Shown here one piece after another: positions 8,633 through 16,691 of a stretch of DNA of 29,397 nucleotides. The DNA comes from Bacteroidota bacterium. GTDB lineage: Bacteria > Bacteroidota > Bacteroidia > Cytophagales > Cytophagaceae. The notes under the pieces are model-generated. The model ran no database searches, was not told where the DNA came from, and saw only the letters and a program-made list of their open reading frames with translations. Position numbers and translations under genes: made by a program. The stretch lies in assembly GCA_023391415.1 (NCBI GenBank), contig JAEWAY010000029.1:1-29397 (forward strand), written 5' to 3'. How positions within the stretch are numbered: position 1 is the stretch's first letter; every line of letters begins with the position of its first letter.

Positions 8633-9913
8633 TTATCGGGTATTATATCGGACTCCTATGGAAATTCCTCCGGTAAGCGCCCGTTCACTAATCTGGGCTT
8701 CTTTTGAGTATATGGACTGCAATTGTATACGGGTGTGTATACCCGCGAAGATGTCCAGACGCCGGTATATGGCGCGATAAAACAGGACATCCGCCATCGC
8801 GCCTATAAGCCAGTCCCTGTATTTGATTTCTTCTCGTCGGATGCGCTCATAATTGCTATTGTAATACGGAGGACCGGAAATATAGTATTTGGTCTCGAAA
8901 TAGGGAAAATACTGTGGAGCGGTCTGGCGGATGAGCGCCGCGGTAAAATATCCTCCAGAAATTGTTATTTTGTTTTTACCCACTTTGTGCTCCAGGCCCG
9001 CTTGCAGGGAAAAAGAAGAAAAAATAAGTCTCGAGTCGTACGGGTAGACGCGTCGCTCTATTTCAGAAGGTGTCAGGAAGCTGACGTAGTAGTCCGTATG
9101 CTCGCCTTTTTTTGTCTGATAACTGACTTTAAGCCCTGGCTGGATAAAAAAGTTTTTCCATAATCTGATCGCGTACCCCATGTGGACGCTTACTCCTGGG
9201 TCCGGTGCTCCGTAGTTGTTGTATTGCTTATAGTTAATACTTTGATTGGTGGTCCCTTTCATATGCCATATGGACAGTTCGGGACGCAAGGACAATGTAC
9301 CCCACTGGTTGGATCGGCGTTGTTCGCGTATCAGACGGACTCGCTTTCTATATAGCTTTCTTTCTATAGCCTTTAGAGAATCGCTGTTTCGTGCTACGAG
9401 CAGTGAGTCCTCCTTGAGGGATCGCTGTATATTTTTGGCGCCTAATATGATATCCCATAAGGAGATTTTGTAGAATTTCAGATCGTTTTTGTTTTTCGTT
9501 ATTATTGGATACGCGATGACGGTATCCATAAGAGCGGATTGAGTGGCTTCTCTTTTACGCTCTTCATAGAATGTTTCCCGAAACAGTACTATATTGATTC
9601 CAATGACACTATGACCGATACGCAATCTGGCGGATAATAAATCCAGAAAATTTTCCAGCGGAGCGTTCTCCATATCTACGCTCATGAGGGCGTTTAAAGG
9701 CAGCGTGCTCCCCGCGTAGGAAAAGCTTAGCGAGTAGTTGGTGGAAACATCGCTCAAAATTTTACGCAATTCAACGTTTTGGTAATGAAGGCTTACGCTG
9801 GTCGATCGGATAGAATCCCGAATCTCGGAGGAGTTATTATCTATATGTTTCTGTGCCAATATGGCGCCAGAATATACTATAAAGCAAAAAAATATAAGGC
9901 AAGACCTGAGCAT
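8633..9913 (-). CDS. STN-domain protein fused to an outer-membrane beta-barrel
   Basis: A 426-residue protein read from the ATG at 9913 (the longer frame starts with TTG). A signal peptide covers residues 1-21. About residues 39-112 look like an STN (secretin/TonB short N-terminal) domain: SVSLHYQNVELRKILSDVST, then VDMENAPLENFLDLLSARLR. A basic, charged linker rich in Arg/Lys follows (about 113-205). The last 220 residues have an alternating aromatic/glycine beta pattern (LSIWHMKG, FFIQPGLKVSYQTKKGEHTD, ISGGYFTAALI, GGISIGVRYNTR) expected of a small outer-membrane barrel. No TonB plug and no carboxypeptidase-regulatory domain is present. In FecA-type systems the STN domain contacts the FecR anti-sigma factor, and the FecR gene lies just upstream (60 bases), so a signalling role is likely. 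Confidence 0.75.
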   Translation of the reverse strand: MLRSCLIFFCFIVYSGAILAQKHIDNNSSEIRDSIRSTSVSLHYQNVELRKILSDVSTNYSLSFSYAGSTLPLNALMSVDMENAPLENFLDLLSARLRIGHSVIGINIVLFRETFYEERKREATQSALMDTVIAYPIITKNKNDLKFYKISLWDIILGAKNIQRSLKEDSLLVARNSDSLKAIERKLYRKRVRLIREQRRSNQWGTLSLRPELSIWHMKGTTNQSINYKQYNNYGAPDPGVSVHMGYAIRLWKNFFIQPGLKVSYQTKKGEHTDYYVSFLTPSEIERRVYPYDSRLIFSSFSLQAGLEHKVGKNKITISGGYFTAALIRQTAPQYFPYFETKYYISGPPYYNSNYERIRREEIKYRDWLIGAMADVLFYRAIYRRLDIFAGIHTRIQLQSIYSKEAQISERALTGGISIGVRYNTR

Positions 9914-9973
9914 ACGTTCCGGTCCCAATTATATGCAAAAAATAATATTATTACAATCGAAAATCCGCCAAGC

Positions 9974-10969
9974 CTACAGAGTCCCGCGCCCTTTGCCCGA
10001 AAAGATAATTTGATCCGATGTTATTTCATAGTCAATGTTAAGACTTAATGAAAGGATGGATAATAGTTCATTGATTTCCGGGTTTGTAAATAATCCTGAA
10101 AAAGTGCAGTTAATAAGTGAGGAATCCGCTGTTATGATACGCTTGCCATAATACGCTTCAAGATCGTCCATTACCTCTTTCATCGGAGTTTCGTCAAATT
10201 CCAGCCTATTTGTCTGCCAGGCGCGGGCGTTCGTGTGGTATTCAGTAGACTGTATATGATCGGAAGAAAGAGCCGCGCTTGAGCCAGGTTCCAGTTTGAG
10301 CGTTTGACGGGTGTCTTTATGGGTAAAAGAGACCACACCAGTAAATACGGTGATCTTGTCTCGTTTATTCTCTATGGAAGATTGAATGGTAAACGAGGTG
10401 CCCAGAACGGTAGTAAGGGAGTGATCCGTGGAAACGACGAATGGAAGATTTTTCATTTTAGCTACTTCAAAAAACGCGGTTCCTATTAGATAAACGGAAC
10501 GGTCGCTTTTACCAAAACCGGTATTGTATTCTATGGAACTTTCATCCTCCAATATGATAATGGACCCGTCCGGCATTACGACTTTCTCTCCTCTTTGAGC
10601 GGCCTGTTTTGTAATTGTAGCTATTCGCTCAAGTTTGGGAGTTGATTGGGGCTCTGTGTTTTTTTCTCCAATCAAGTCCTTTTCACTTTTGGCCAATGGC
10701 TGAGGCGGCAGGGGTTGTTCAAAGTGGACTTCCGCGGTGGAAAATACCGGTGGGCGCTGATGAAAATTGATGAAAGTAATAGCGCCGATCATGATGACCA
10801 GAACTACGGAAGCCGCGAGCATATATCGATAACGACTGTTCCGCTTATGTCGTTCACGCTCTAGTTTTTCCGCTATGGCTGGAAAAAGATCTCTTCCCCC
10901 ATCAATTTGGTGGTCTTCAAATCGTTTTTTTAAAATTTTTTCGAGCCTGTCGGATTCTTTAATTGACAT
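9974..10969 (-). CDS. FecR family anti-sigma factor
   Basis: A 331-residue single-pass inner-membrane protein. Residues 1-47 are cytoplasmic and would hold the sigma factor; 48-69 is the membrane helix (MLAASVVLVIMIGAITFINF); 122-216 is the FecR domain (EKVVMPDGSIIILEDESSIE, VYLIGTAFFEVA, VLGTSFTIQS); 255-324 is DUF4974 (LEFDETPMKEVMDDLEAYYG, FSGLFTNPEINELLSILSLS). It is expected to restrain the sigma factor until an STN-domain outer-membrane partner signals. Its start overlaps the sigma gene by 11 bases, so the pair is translationally coupled. A Pro/Glu-rich linker (about 72-115) spans part of the periplasm. Confidence 0.92.
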   Translation of the reverse strand: MSIKESDRLEKILKKRFEDHQIDGGRDLFPAIAEKLERERHKRNSRYRYMLAASVVLVIMIGAITFINFHQRPPVFSTAEVHFEQPLPPQPLAKSEKDLIGEKNTEPQSTPKLERIATITKQAAQRGEKVVMPDGSIIILEDESSIEYNTGFGKSDRSVYLIGTAFFEVAKMKNLPFVVSTDHSLTTVLGTSFTIQSSIENKRDKITVFTGVVSFTHKDTRQTLKLEPGSSAALSSDHIQSTEYHTNARAWQTNRLEFDETPMKEVMDDLEAYYGKRIITADSSLINCTFSGLFTNPEINELLSILSLSLNIDYEITSDQIIFSGKGRGTL

Positions 10970-11501
10970 AGTTGTATTGTTCTAACAAACTGATCAGTTG
11001 CCGTCTGGCCCTTGTATACTGAGATCTGGACGTGCTTTCGGTGATATTCAATATTTCCGCGATCTCCTTGTGGGAGTAGCCATCTATCGCGAACATGTTG
11101 AATACGAACCGGTATCCCGCGGGCAACTCGTTGATTAGCGCGTAAAGCTCATTAATGGAAACACGTTCGGCTATCGCTACGACTCCCGCTTCGTTTTCAT
11201 TTATATCCTCCAATTGAACCTGCTTGCCAAAGTTTATATTACTTTTGTAATAGTTAATGGCGGTATTGATTACAATTTTCCGGATCCAGTTTTCAAAAGA
11301 ACCTTGTCGGTTATATGTTCCGATTTTGAGGAAAACTTTTACAAAAGCTTCCTGAAGTATATCATCGACCTCAAATACCGTACGAACGTACCTGAAGCAA
11401 ATACCGCGCATCCTGGGAGCGTAGTACTCGTATAGGGAGTTCATGGCTTTCTGATCTCCTTGTATACATCGATCGACAAGTTCTTCTTCCTTTTCCTTCA
11501 T
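10959..11501 (-). CDS. ECF-type RNA polymerase sigma factor
   Basis: A 180-residue sigma-70 family factor of the extracytoplasmic-function group. Sigma region 2 spans about residues 20-87 (YYAPRMRGICFRYVRTVFEV, DDILQEAFVKVF, FENWIRKIVINTAINYYK). Region 4 spans about 123-175 (LPAGYRFVFNMFAIDGYSHK, EIAEILNITESTSRSQYTRA). No region 3 is present. It directs RNA polymerase to target promoters when released by the FecR protein whose gene overlaps its 3' end. It is probably the first gene of the four-gene unit ending at 7886. No clear promoter was found in the 150-base gap upstream, so control by its own specificity or by read-through is open. Confidence 0.93.
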   Translation of the reverse strand: MKEKEEELVDRCIQGDQKAMNSLYEYYAPRMRGICFRYVRTVFEVDDILQEAFVKVFLKIGTYNRQGSFENWIRKIVINTAINYYKSNINFGKQVQLEDINENEAGVVAIAERVSINELYALINELPAGYRFVFNMFAIDGYSHKEIAEILNITESTSRSQYTRARRQLISLLEQYNYVN

Positions 11502-11652
11502 GCTTGAAATTGAAAAGAAAATTAAGGAAGAAACTTCAATAATAACAGACAGGAAAAAAAATAAATATGCTGCATAACAGGTTTAAAATATATTAAATTC
11601 ATTGAAAAAAACTTTTAAAGCGGGTTATCTCCGATCATTTATCCTCCCCTTT

Positions 11653-12552
11653 TTATTCCAACGGTTCAATGAGTATTTTATTGATTTCATTGATGACGGT
11701 ATCCAATTCCCTGGCGCTTTCGTCGAGTTTGTCCAGGTAAAGAGCTTTTTCTTTTTTGTTATCAGTGTTTTTCAACAACTCTACCAACCCCAGGACGCGA
11801 GCCAGGGGCCCTCTCACTTTGTGGGAGTTAAAGAACGCGTATTCGATTAGTTGATTATTTTGTTTTTCCAGACGTGTGGTTTTCGCTTCTATCATCTGAC
11901 TGAGTTGCTTATTGATTTGTTCTATCTGGATGGCTTTTTCATTTAGTTCCTGATTTTTTTTCTGAATTTCCTCCCCTTTTTGAAGAGCTTCCATTTTTTG
12001 GAGCCGGATGACGCGGGATGTCCGTTCGTAGTCGTCGCGTACAATAATTCCGCCGTAAATGATAAAAGATATGGTGAGTACGAAACCAAGTAGGTAGTGT
12101 AAATCTTCCCAGTCGCCTTTGTTTTCTTGTATCCATTCAGGATGGTAAAATTGCGCGCCGACGAGTGATAGGAATATGCCCGCGTGGAGGATGAGAAGAA
12201 CGTTTCTTCGATAATCGGTAAGAAGAATGGAATAGGAGAACGCGATAATGATAAAATAAAATAAAATTATTCCCCGGTAGCCTCCATGAAAAAAATAAAA
12301 CACGGATAACATAATCAGAATAAACAGGACTAGTGGGAAAAGCAGTTGATCAAGAAAACCAAACTTTTTATACATAAAATAGACGGTTGTCAGAATGGAT
12401 AAAAAGAAGATGTCCAGAGACAAAAGTTCGAGGCTGAAAACAATAAACAGGTTGTATGTCAAATGAATCAGTAAAATAACAATTCCTAATCCCAGTAATC
12501 CGGTCAATACTTCCGCGCTCAGGTTATTGTTGTGATTTTTATCTGATTTCAT
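11653..12552 (-). CDS. Membrane sensor with histidine-kinase dimerisation domain but no ATPase domain
   Basis: A 299-residue protein read from the ATG at 12552 (the longer frame starts with TTG). Six hydrophobic helices lie in residues 10-172, then a coiled coil (about 185-240, EEIQKKNQELNEKAIQIEQI) and a HisKA-like H-box, FFNSHKVRGPLARVLGLVEL, with His at 244. The frame stops 55 residues later at 11653, before any N, G1 or G2 box. The 151 bases downstream encode no HATPase domain in any frame, so this is not a simple frameshift. It resembles Bacteroidota kinases with the AHKVRAPLARI type H-box, but as it stands it cannot bind ATP. It may act as a phosphotransfer or dimerisation partner of another kinase. 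Confidence 0.8.
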   Translation of the reverse strand: MKSDKNHNNNLSAEVLTGLLGLGIVILLIHLTYNLFIVFSLELLSLDIFFLSILTTVYFMYKKFGFLDQLLFPLVLFILIMLSVFYFFHGGYRGIILFYFIIIAFSYSILLTDYRRNVLLILHAGIFLSLVGAQFYHPEWIQENKGDWEDLHYLLGFVLTISFIIYGGIIVRDDYERTSRVIRLQKMEALQKGEEIQKKNQELNEKAIQIEQINKQLSQMIEAKTTRLEKQNNQLIEYAFFNSHKVRGPLARVLGLVELLKNTDNKKEKALYLDKLDESARELDTVINEINKILIEPLE

Positions 12553-12708
12553 GTAGATCTTTGTCAATGTAATATTAACCCATCAACGAGGCGTTTATTT
12601 CGTGAGAATTCCATATTATCAATAAGTCGCTGAAATATTCTCGGCTTTATTGGGGTCGGGCGCTAAGGTGATTCACGTATTTGGAGAGACAAATTTCAGA
12701 TATTTTAA

Positions 12709-12733
12709 CTATTCACCCCAATCTGGGGAATAG
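12709..12733. repeat. Small G/C-clamped hairpin
   Basis: CTATT (12709-12713) and AATAG (12729-12733) enclose CCCC (12716-12719) and GGGG (12725-12728), with a two-base bulge and a five-base loop. It lies between ilvH and the sensor gene. It has no T-tract next to it on either strand, so a transcription terminator is not obvious. Confidence 0.5.
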
Positions 12734-12807
12734 TAATCGCTAACGTAAAGGAAAAAATTAGACAAGTGGAATAAAAATACTCGTCCGGTCTGAGTTTGAA
12801 AACGATA

Positions 12808-12857
12808 AGAATTGACCAATCCTATCTGGATTTTCCGCGATGGGATTGGTCAATTCT
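12808..12857 (-). terminator. Long perfect-arm hairpin downstream of ilvBH
   Basis: AGAATTGACCAATCC (12808-12822) is exactly complementary to GGATTGGTCAATTCT (12843-12857). The stem extends inward by about four more pairs, including one T-G pair, to give a stem of about 19 with a loop of about 12. It starts 27 bases after the ilvH stop (12884) in the direction of ilvBH transcription. It is probably the operon terminator, although the T-run after it (CGTTTT on the minus strand) is weak. A copy of a dispersed palindromic repeat, or an RNA-processing site, is the alternative. Confidence 0.6.
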
Positions 12858-12883
12858 GATTCCGACCGCTTAGGTTCGGAGCT

Positions 12884-13153
12884 TTACGCCGCGACCGCGG
12901 GTACAGGTACCTCTTTGTTTTCAATGACTTCCAGCGCTATTACATCGATCAACTTCTGTAATTGCTTGCATACTTGTTCAAAGCGGGCTTCATCGCCTGT
13001 CATTGTAAGCGACATTTCTGAATATCGATCCTGATGGTTTTCTATCGTTAGGGCGCTTATCGAAAACCCTCTGCGTTCCAGCGCCAGGGCTACCCGGGCG
13101 ATTAAACCATCCAGGCTATTGAAGGTTATGTTTACACAAAAAACTTTTTTCAT
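12884..13153 (-). CDS. Acetolactate synthase small (regulatory) subunit, short IlvM/IlvN-like form
   Basis: An 89-residue protein starting at the ATG at 13153 (MKKVFCVNITFN); the longer frame would begin with TTG. It is a single ACT domain (FNSLDGLIARVALALERRGF, then the second half ending QLQKLIDVIALEV). Most bacterial IlvH proteins are 160-180 residues with a second domain; this one has the size of E. coli IlvM or IlvN and resembles IlvM around RGF and QL.KL.DV. It would activate IlvB, encoded 32 bases upstream. Positions matching valine-site residues Asn11 and Asn29 of E. coli IlvH are Ser13 and Ser31 here, so feedback by valine may be weak (inference). The C-terminus is a low-complexity Val/Pro/Ala tail. 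Confidence 0.88.
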   Translation of the reverse strand: MKKVFCVNITFNSLDGLIARVALALERRGFSISALTIENHQDRYSEMSLTMTGDEARFEQVCKQLQKLIDVIALEVIENKEVPVPAVAA

Positions 13154-13185
13154 TACTATACTCGTTTTATGGTACAATTATATCA

Positions 13186-14901
13186 TCAGGTACTTCCTTC
13201 GGGCATTTCCATTTTGCCTTCGGGCGGCCCAAGAATCATGTCTTCAGCGGTCTTGCCCGCTGGTATCATTGGAAAGAGATTGTCTTCTTTGATTACTTCG
13301 GCGTGAATGAGGCAGGGCCCCGGGTAATTGAAGGCCTCTGTAAGAACCCGGCTGAGTCGCTCGGGATGATCAATATGGAAGCCTTTTACTCCGTAAGCTT
13401 CCGCCAGTTTTACAAAATCCGGATTCCCCACCATATCCACACCCGAATAGCGGCTTTCTAAAAAGAACTCCTGCCATTGACGAACCATTCCAAGATACTT
13501 ATTATCAATAACCAGAATCTTGACGGCAAGGTTGTGAATCATGGCTGTAGCGAGCTCCGCGAGCGTCATTTGAAAGCCGCCATCACCTACAATGGCGATG
13601 ACCAGCTCTTGAGGACGCGCGAGCTGGGCGCCCAGCGCGGCGGGAAAACCAAATCCCATTGTCCCCGCTCCTCCTGACGATAGCCAGGTATCGGGCCGGT
13701 TTGTTTTGAAAAATTGAGCCGCCCACATCTGATGTTGTCCCACATCCGTGCTTACAATGGCTTTGCCGTTGGTAATCCGGTAGGCTTCTTCTATAACCTG
13801 CTGAGCTCTCAATTCATCGGTTTTTGGATATTCGAGCGGAAAATCTCTCTTGTAAGAATCCAGTTTTCGCAACCAGTCTCTCTCCCGCCGGTCTTCAATG
13901 AGCGGCAAAAGTTGTTTTAATACGATTTTCGCGTCTCCGACCACATGAGCGTCGGGTTTTACGATCTTGCCGATTTCGGCGGGGTCGATATCGATATGGA
14001 GTTTTTTGGCGCCTGGGCAGAATTTTCCCGGATTGCCATTGATCCTGTCGTCCCAGCGGCACCCGATCGACATGACCAGGTCGCAATCCAGCAGGGCTTT
14101 GTTGGCGTACACGGTGCCATACATGCCCAACATGCCAAGAGAGAGAGCGTGTGTTTCGGGAAACGCGCCTTTACCCAGCAAGGTGGTTGTGACTGGAGCC
14201 TGTAAGCGCTCCGCGAGGGCCGCCGCTTCCTCCATCGCTCCCGATATCAAAACTCCGTGCCCTACTATAAGCAGGGGCTTTTCCGCCTGATTCAGATAAT
14301 CGGCCATCTGTTTGATGTGACTCGCGTCCGGCTTGCCAGCCGCTTTATAGCCAGGCAGGTTTAATTCCGTTTTTTCGACTGTCGGGTTGTATTTCGCTGA
14401 GGTCACGTCTTTGGGAAGGTCGATCAATACCGGGCCAGGGCGGCCGGAGCCGGCGATGGTAAAAGCTTCTTTGACGATCCTGGGGATATCGGAGGTGTTT
14501 CTGACCAGATAGTTGTGCTTGACGACCGGAATCGATATTCCAAAGACATCGGCTTCCTGAAACGCGTCCATGCCGAGTAGGTTTGTATTGGTTTGTCCGG
14601 TTAGTATGACCATAGGTACGGAATCCATCTGAGCTGTCATGATACCGGTAATCGTATTGGTGGCTCCGGGGCCGCTCGTAACCAGGACTACGCCTGGTTT
14701 TCCGGTAGCCCGGGCATATCCGTCAGCCATATGAGTCGCGCCTTGTTCGTGACGCGTCATGATTAATTTGACGCTTGAGTGATACAGGGCGTCGAATATG
14801 GGCAAAGCCGCTCCACCAGAGTATCCGAATATGTACTCTACTCCTTCTTTTTCCAAAAACTCGACCAATACTTCCGCGCCATTTTTTTCTTGAACTTCCA
14901 T
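13186..14901 (-). CDS. ilvB: Acetolactate synthase large (catalytic) subunit
   Basis: A 571-residue thiamine-diphosphate enzyme that makes acetolactate or acetohydroxybutyrate from pyruvate (and 2-ketobutyrate), the first common step of branched-chain amino acid synthesis. It shows the catalytic Glu52 (RHEQGATHMADGYARATG), the central FAD domain, and the thiamine-diphosphate motif from GDG at 439-441 to Asn467. YLGMVRQWQEFF (Trp476) is the feature that favours 2-ketobutyrate and separates true biosynthetic enzymes from catabolic ones. Length is normal. It is the first gene of an ilvB-ilvH pair; no ilvC, ilvD or leu genes are in the window. Confidence 0.95.
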   Translation of the reverse strand: MEVQEKNGAEVLVEFLEKEGVEYIFGYSGGAALPIFDALYHSSVKLIMTRHEQGATHMADGYARATGKPGVVLVTSGPGATNTITGIMTAQMDSVPMVILTGQTNTNLLGMDAFQEADVFGISIPVVKHNYLVRNTSDIPRIVKEAFTIAGSGRPGPVLIDLPKDVTSAKYNPTVEKTELNLPGYKAAGKPDASHIKQMADYLNQAEKPLLIVGHGVLISGAMEEAAALAERLQAPVTTTLLGKGAFPETHALSLGMLGMYGTVYANKALLDCDLVMSIGCRWDDRINGNPGKFCPGAKKLHIDIDPAEIGKIVKPDAHVVGDAKIVLKQLLPLIEDRRERDWLRKLDSYKRDFPLEYPKTDELRAQQVIEEAYRITNGKAIVSTDVGQHQMWAAQFFKTNRPDTWLSSGGAGTMGFGFPAALGAQLARPQELVIAIVGDGGFQMTLAELATAMIHNLAVKILVIDNKYLGMVRQWQEFFLESRYSGVDMVGNPDFVKLAEAYGVKGFHIDHPERLSRVLTEAFNYPGPCLIHAEVIKEDNLFPMIPAGKTAEDMILGPPEGKMEMPEGST

Positions 14902-15114
14902 ACCTCTAAAAACTTTAGTCCGTGCAAGATGCGGTAAATATATGAGCTAATGGGATTTATTTTTTATATTCGTACGGTTTCATACCTGTATTTTATATTT
15001 ATAATATTCTTATTATATGTGCTTTATGTTGATTGTATTTACGGTTTAAAAGCTTATTTTGTTTTTTTTATAAATTACGATTTCTTATTGATATTTTATT
15101 TAGTTAAATAATTG

Positions 15115-15122
15115 TATATTTG
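15115..15122 (+). promoter_or_regulatory. Candidate -7 element upstream of the 15147 gene
   Basis: TATATTTG matches the Bacteroidota -7 consensus TAnnTTTG exactly and lies 24 bases before the ATG at 15147, implying a leader of about 18-20 bases. The nearest TTG (15088-15090) is 24 bases upstream, longer than the usual spacing of about 19-21, so the -33 part is poor. The surrounding 14902-15114 sequence, shared with the divergent ilvB, is very AT-rich. Confidence 0.4.
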
Positions 15123-15146
15123 TTTTTTAAATGTATTATAATTACG

Positions 15147-16691
15147 ATGTCAAGAACTAAATCCAGAGAGTTGTTTGAATTGATAAAATCCCTTGATAAG
15201 AATGAAAAACGCTATTTTAAGGTAATGTTCGCTAAAAGCGCTCATCAGGATGATTTGAAAATGCTTCGATTCTTTGATTTTGTAAATCAGCAAAAAGAGT
15301 TTCGAGAAGACGACGTTTCCGTTAAAGTGCCAGGGATCAAACAGACGCAGCTATCCAACCTGAAGGCCTACCTGCATGAAAAGATTCTTCAAAGCCTGAG
15401 ACAGTATCATCTCAATCGCATGCCGGATATCAGGATTAGAGAGCAGATTGATTTTAGCCAACTGCTTTTGGAAAGAAGGCAATATCATCTGGCCGCTACC
15501 TGTCTCAAAAAGGCCCGTAAAATGGCCCGACAGGTCAATAATCTTGAGCTACAGCTCGAGATTCTGAAAATTGAAAAGGAAATGCTTCTTCAGTCCGTTG
15601 AACCGGAAGGCACAACCGACGCGCTTATTGAGGAGGTGCGCGACCTGAATAACCGGATCAATAATATCAACACCTTTTCGAATCTGGCGGTTAAGCTCAA
15701 CTCCTTTTATCGGAGGCTTGGGTTTATCCGGGATGAAAAAAGCTATGTCAGCATTAAGGAATATTTTTACTCGAACTTACCCGACTACCATGAAGACCGC
15801 TTGTCGGCGTCCGAAAAACTCCACCTGTATCGTTTATTCTCCGCTTATTATTTCTTTATTCAGGATTTTGACAATGGCTACATGTACGCCCGAAAGCTTG
15901 AAAATCAATTTGACCAGTCTCCGGAACTGATTCGGAGTCATCCCGAGCTTTATCTTACTTCCCTGAATACGGTTCTTAACGCGGAGTTCAAGCTCCTCCG
16001 GTATCAGGAGTTTCTGGAAACGACCATGAAGCTCGAGCGGGCGAAGGATTTGTTTAGCGCGAATCTCAATTTCAACCTGCGGATTCGCCTCCAGAAGTAT
16101 TTCTTTATTCACAAAATAAATCTCTACTTTCTGAAGGGAGACTTTGACGAAGGCGTGCAGTTTATCGAGTCGCACAATGATGAACTGGAAAAAATCGAAC
16201 AATTGCTGGACACGCACTCGACCATGATTTTGCGGTATAAAGTCGCCTGTCTGTATTTTGGGGCCGCCCGCTTTAATTTATGTATACGCTGGCTGAATAA
16301 GGTTATAAATTCGCACAATGTCGATATACGCGAGGATTTGCATTGCTTCGCCAGAATCCTGAATCTTATATGCCATTATGAGCTTGGTAATTTTGACGTG
16401 ATACGCTACTACATTATTTCGACTTATCGTTTTCTGTTGAAAAAGGACGACTTGCATTTGTTCCAAAAGTATATCATCACCTTTCTTAAAAATCTTTCCG
16501 ATCAGCGAGGTAAGGAATTGATTGATAAATTTAGCAGGTTAAAGAATCAACTTTTGCCTTTGATTGACAGCCCGTTCGAAAAGAGGGCCTTTATCTATTT
16601 CGACATCATAAGCTGGCTCGAAAGTAAAATTCTGAGGAAGCCGGTACAGACGATCATTCAGGAAAAGTTTAATCGCCTGAATCAGGCGTAG
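15147..16691 (+). CDS. Uncharacterised helical repeat protein
   Basis: A 514-residue cytoplasmic protein with no signal peptide or membrane segment. I start it at the ATG at 15147 (MSRTKSRELFELIKSLDKNE); an in-frame TTG at 15120 lies inside the probable promoter. It appears all-helical, with TPR-like pairs such as RRQYHLAATCLKKARKMARQ, DNGYMYARKLENQF and ARFNLCIRWLNKVIN. The first 100 residues (LIKSLDKNEKRYFKVMFAK, KAYLHEKILQSLRQY) look like a separate conserved head. I cannot assign a function; the architecture suggests a scaffold or protein-binding role. Its last 23 bases overlap the convergent rhomboid gene. Confidence 0.85.
   Translation: MSRTKSRELFELIKSLDKNEKRYFKVMFAKSAHQDDLKMLRFFDFVNQQKEFREDDVSVKVPGIKQTQLSNLKAYLHEKILQSLRQYHLNRMPDIRIREQIDFSQLLLERRQYHLAATCLKKARKMARQVNNLELQLEILKIEKEMLLQSVEPEGTTDALIEEVRDLNNRINNINTFSNLAVKLNSFYRRLGFIRDEKSYVSIKEYFYSNLPDYHEDRLSASEKLHLYRLFSAYYFFIQDFDNGYMYARKLENQFDQSPELIRSHPELYLTSLNTVLNAEFKLLRYQEFLETTMKLERAKDLFSANLNFNLRIRLQKYFFIHKINLYFLKGDFDEGVQFIESHNDELEKIEQLLDTHSTMILRYKVACLYFGAARFNLCIRWLNKVINSHNVDIREDLHCFARILNLICHYELGNFDVIRYYIISTYRFLLKKDDLHLFQKYIITFLKNLSDQRGKELIDKFSRLKNQLLPLIDSPFEKRAFIYFDIISWLESKILRKPVQTIIQEKFNRLNQA

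Larger units (their letters stand above)
12553..12883. other. Non-coding region with two hairpins
   Basis: The 331 bases between the ATPase-less sensor and ilvH, both on the minus strand, hold no gene I can support. Their clearest content is two inverted repeats, at 12709-12733 and 12808-12857, listed separately. Part of the interval must contain the promoter of the sensor gene, but no good TTG/TAnnTTTG pair was found on the minus strand. Confidence 0.6.

Noticed and set aside
11502..11652. Lost HATPase domain of the sensor in another frame
   Set aside because: The three minus-strand frames downstream of the stop contain no N or G box and are too short.
12840..13034. Small plus-strand frame over the ilvH 3' end
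   Set aside because: It starts inside the long hairpin and runs antisense to ilvH; no motif.
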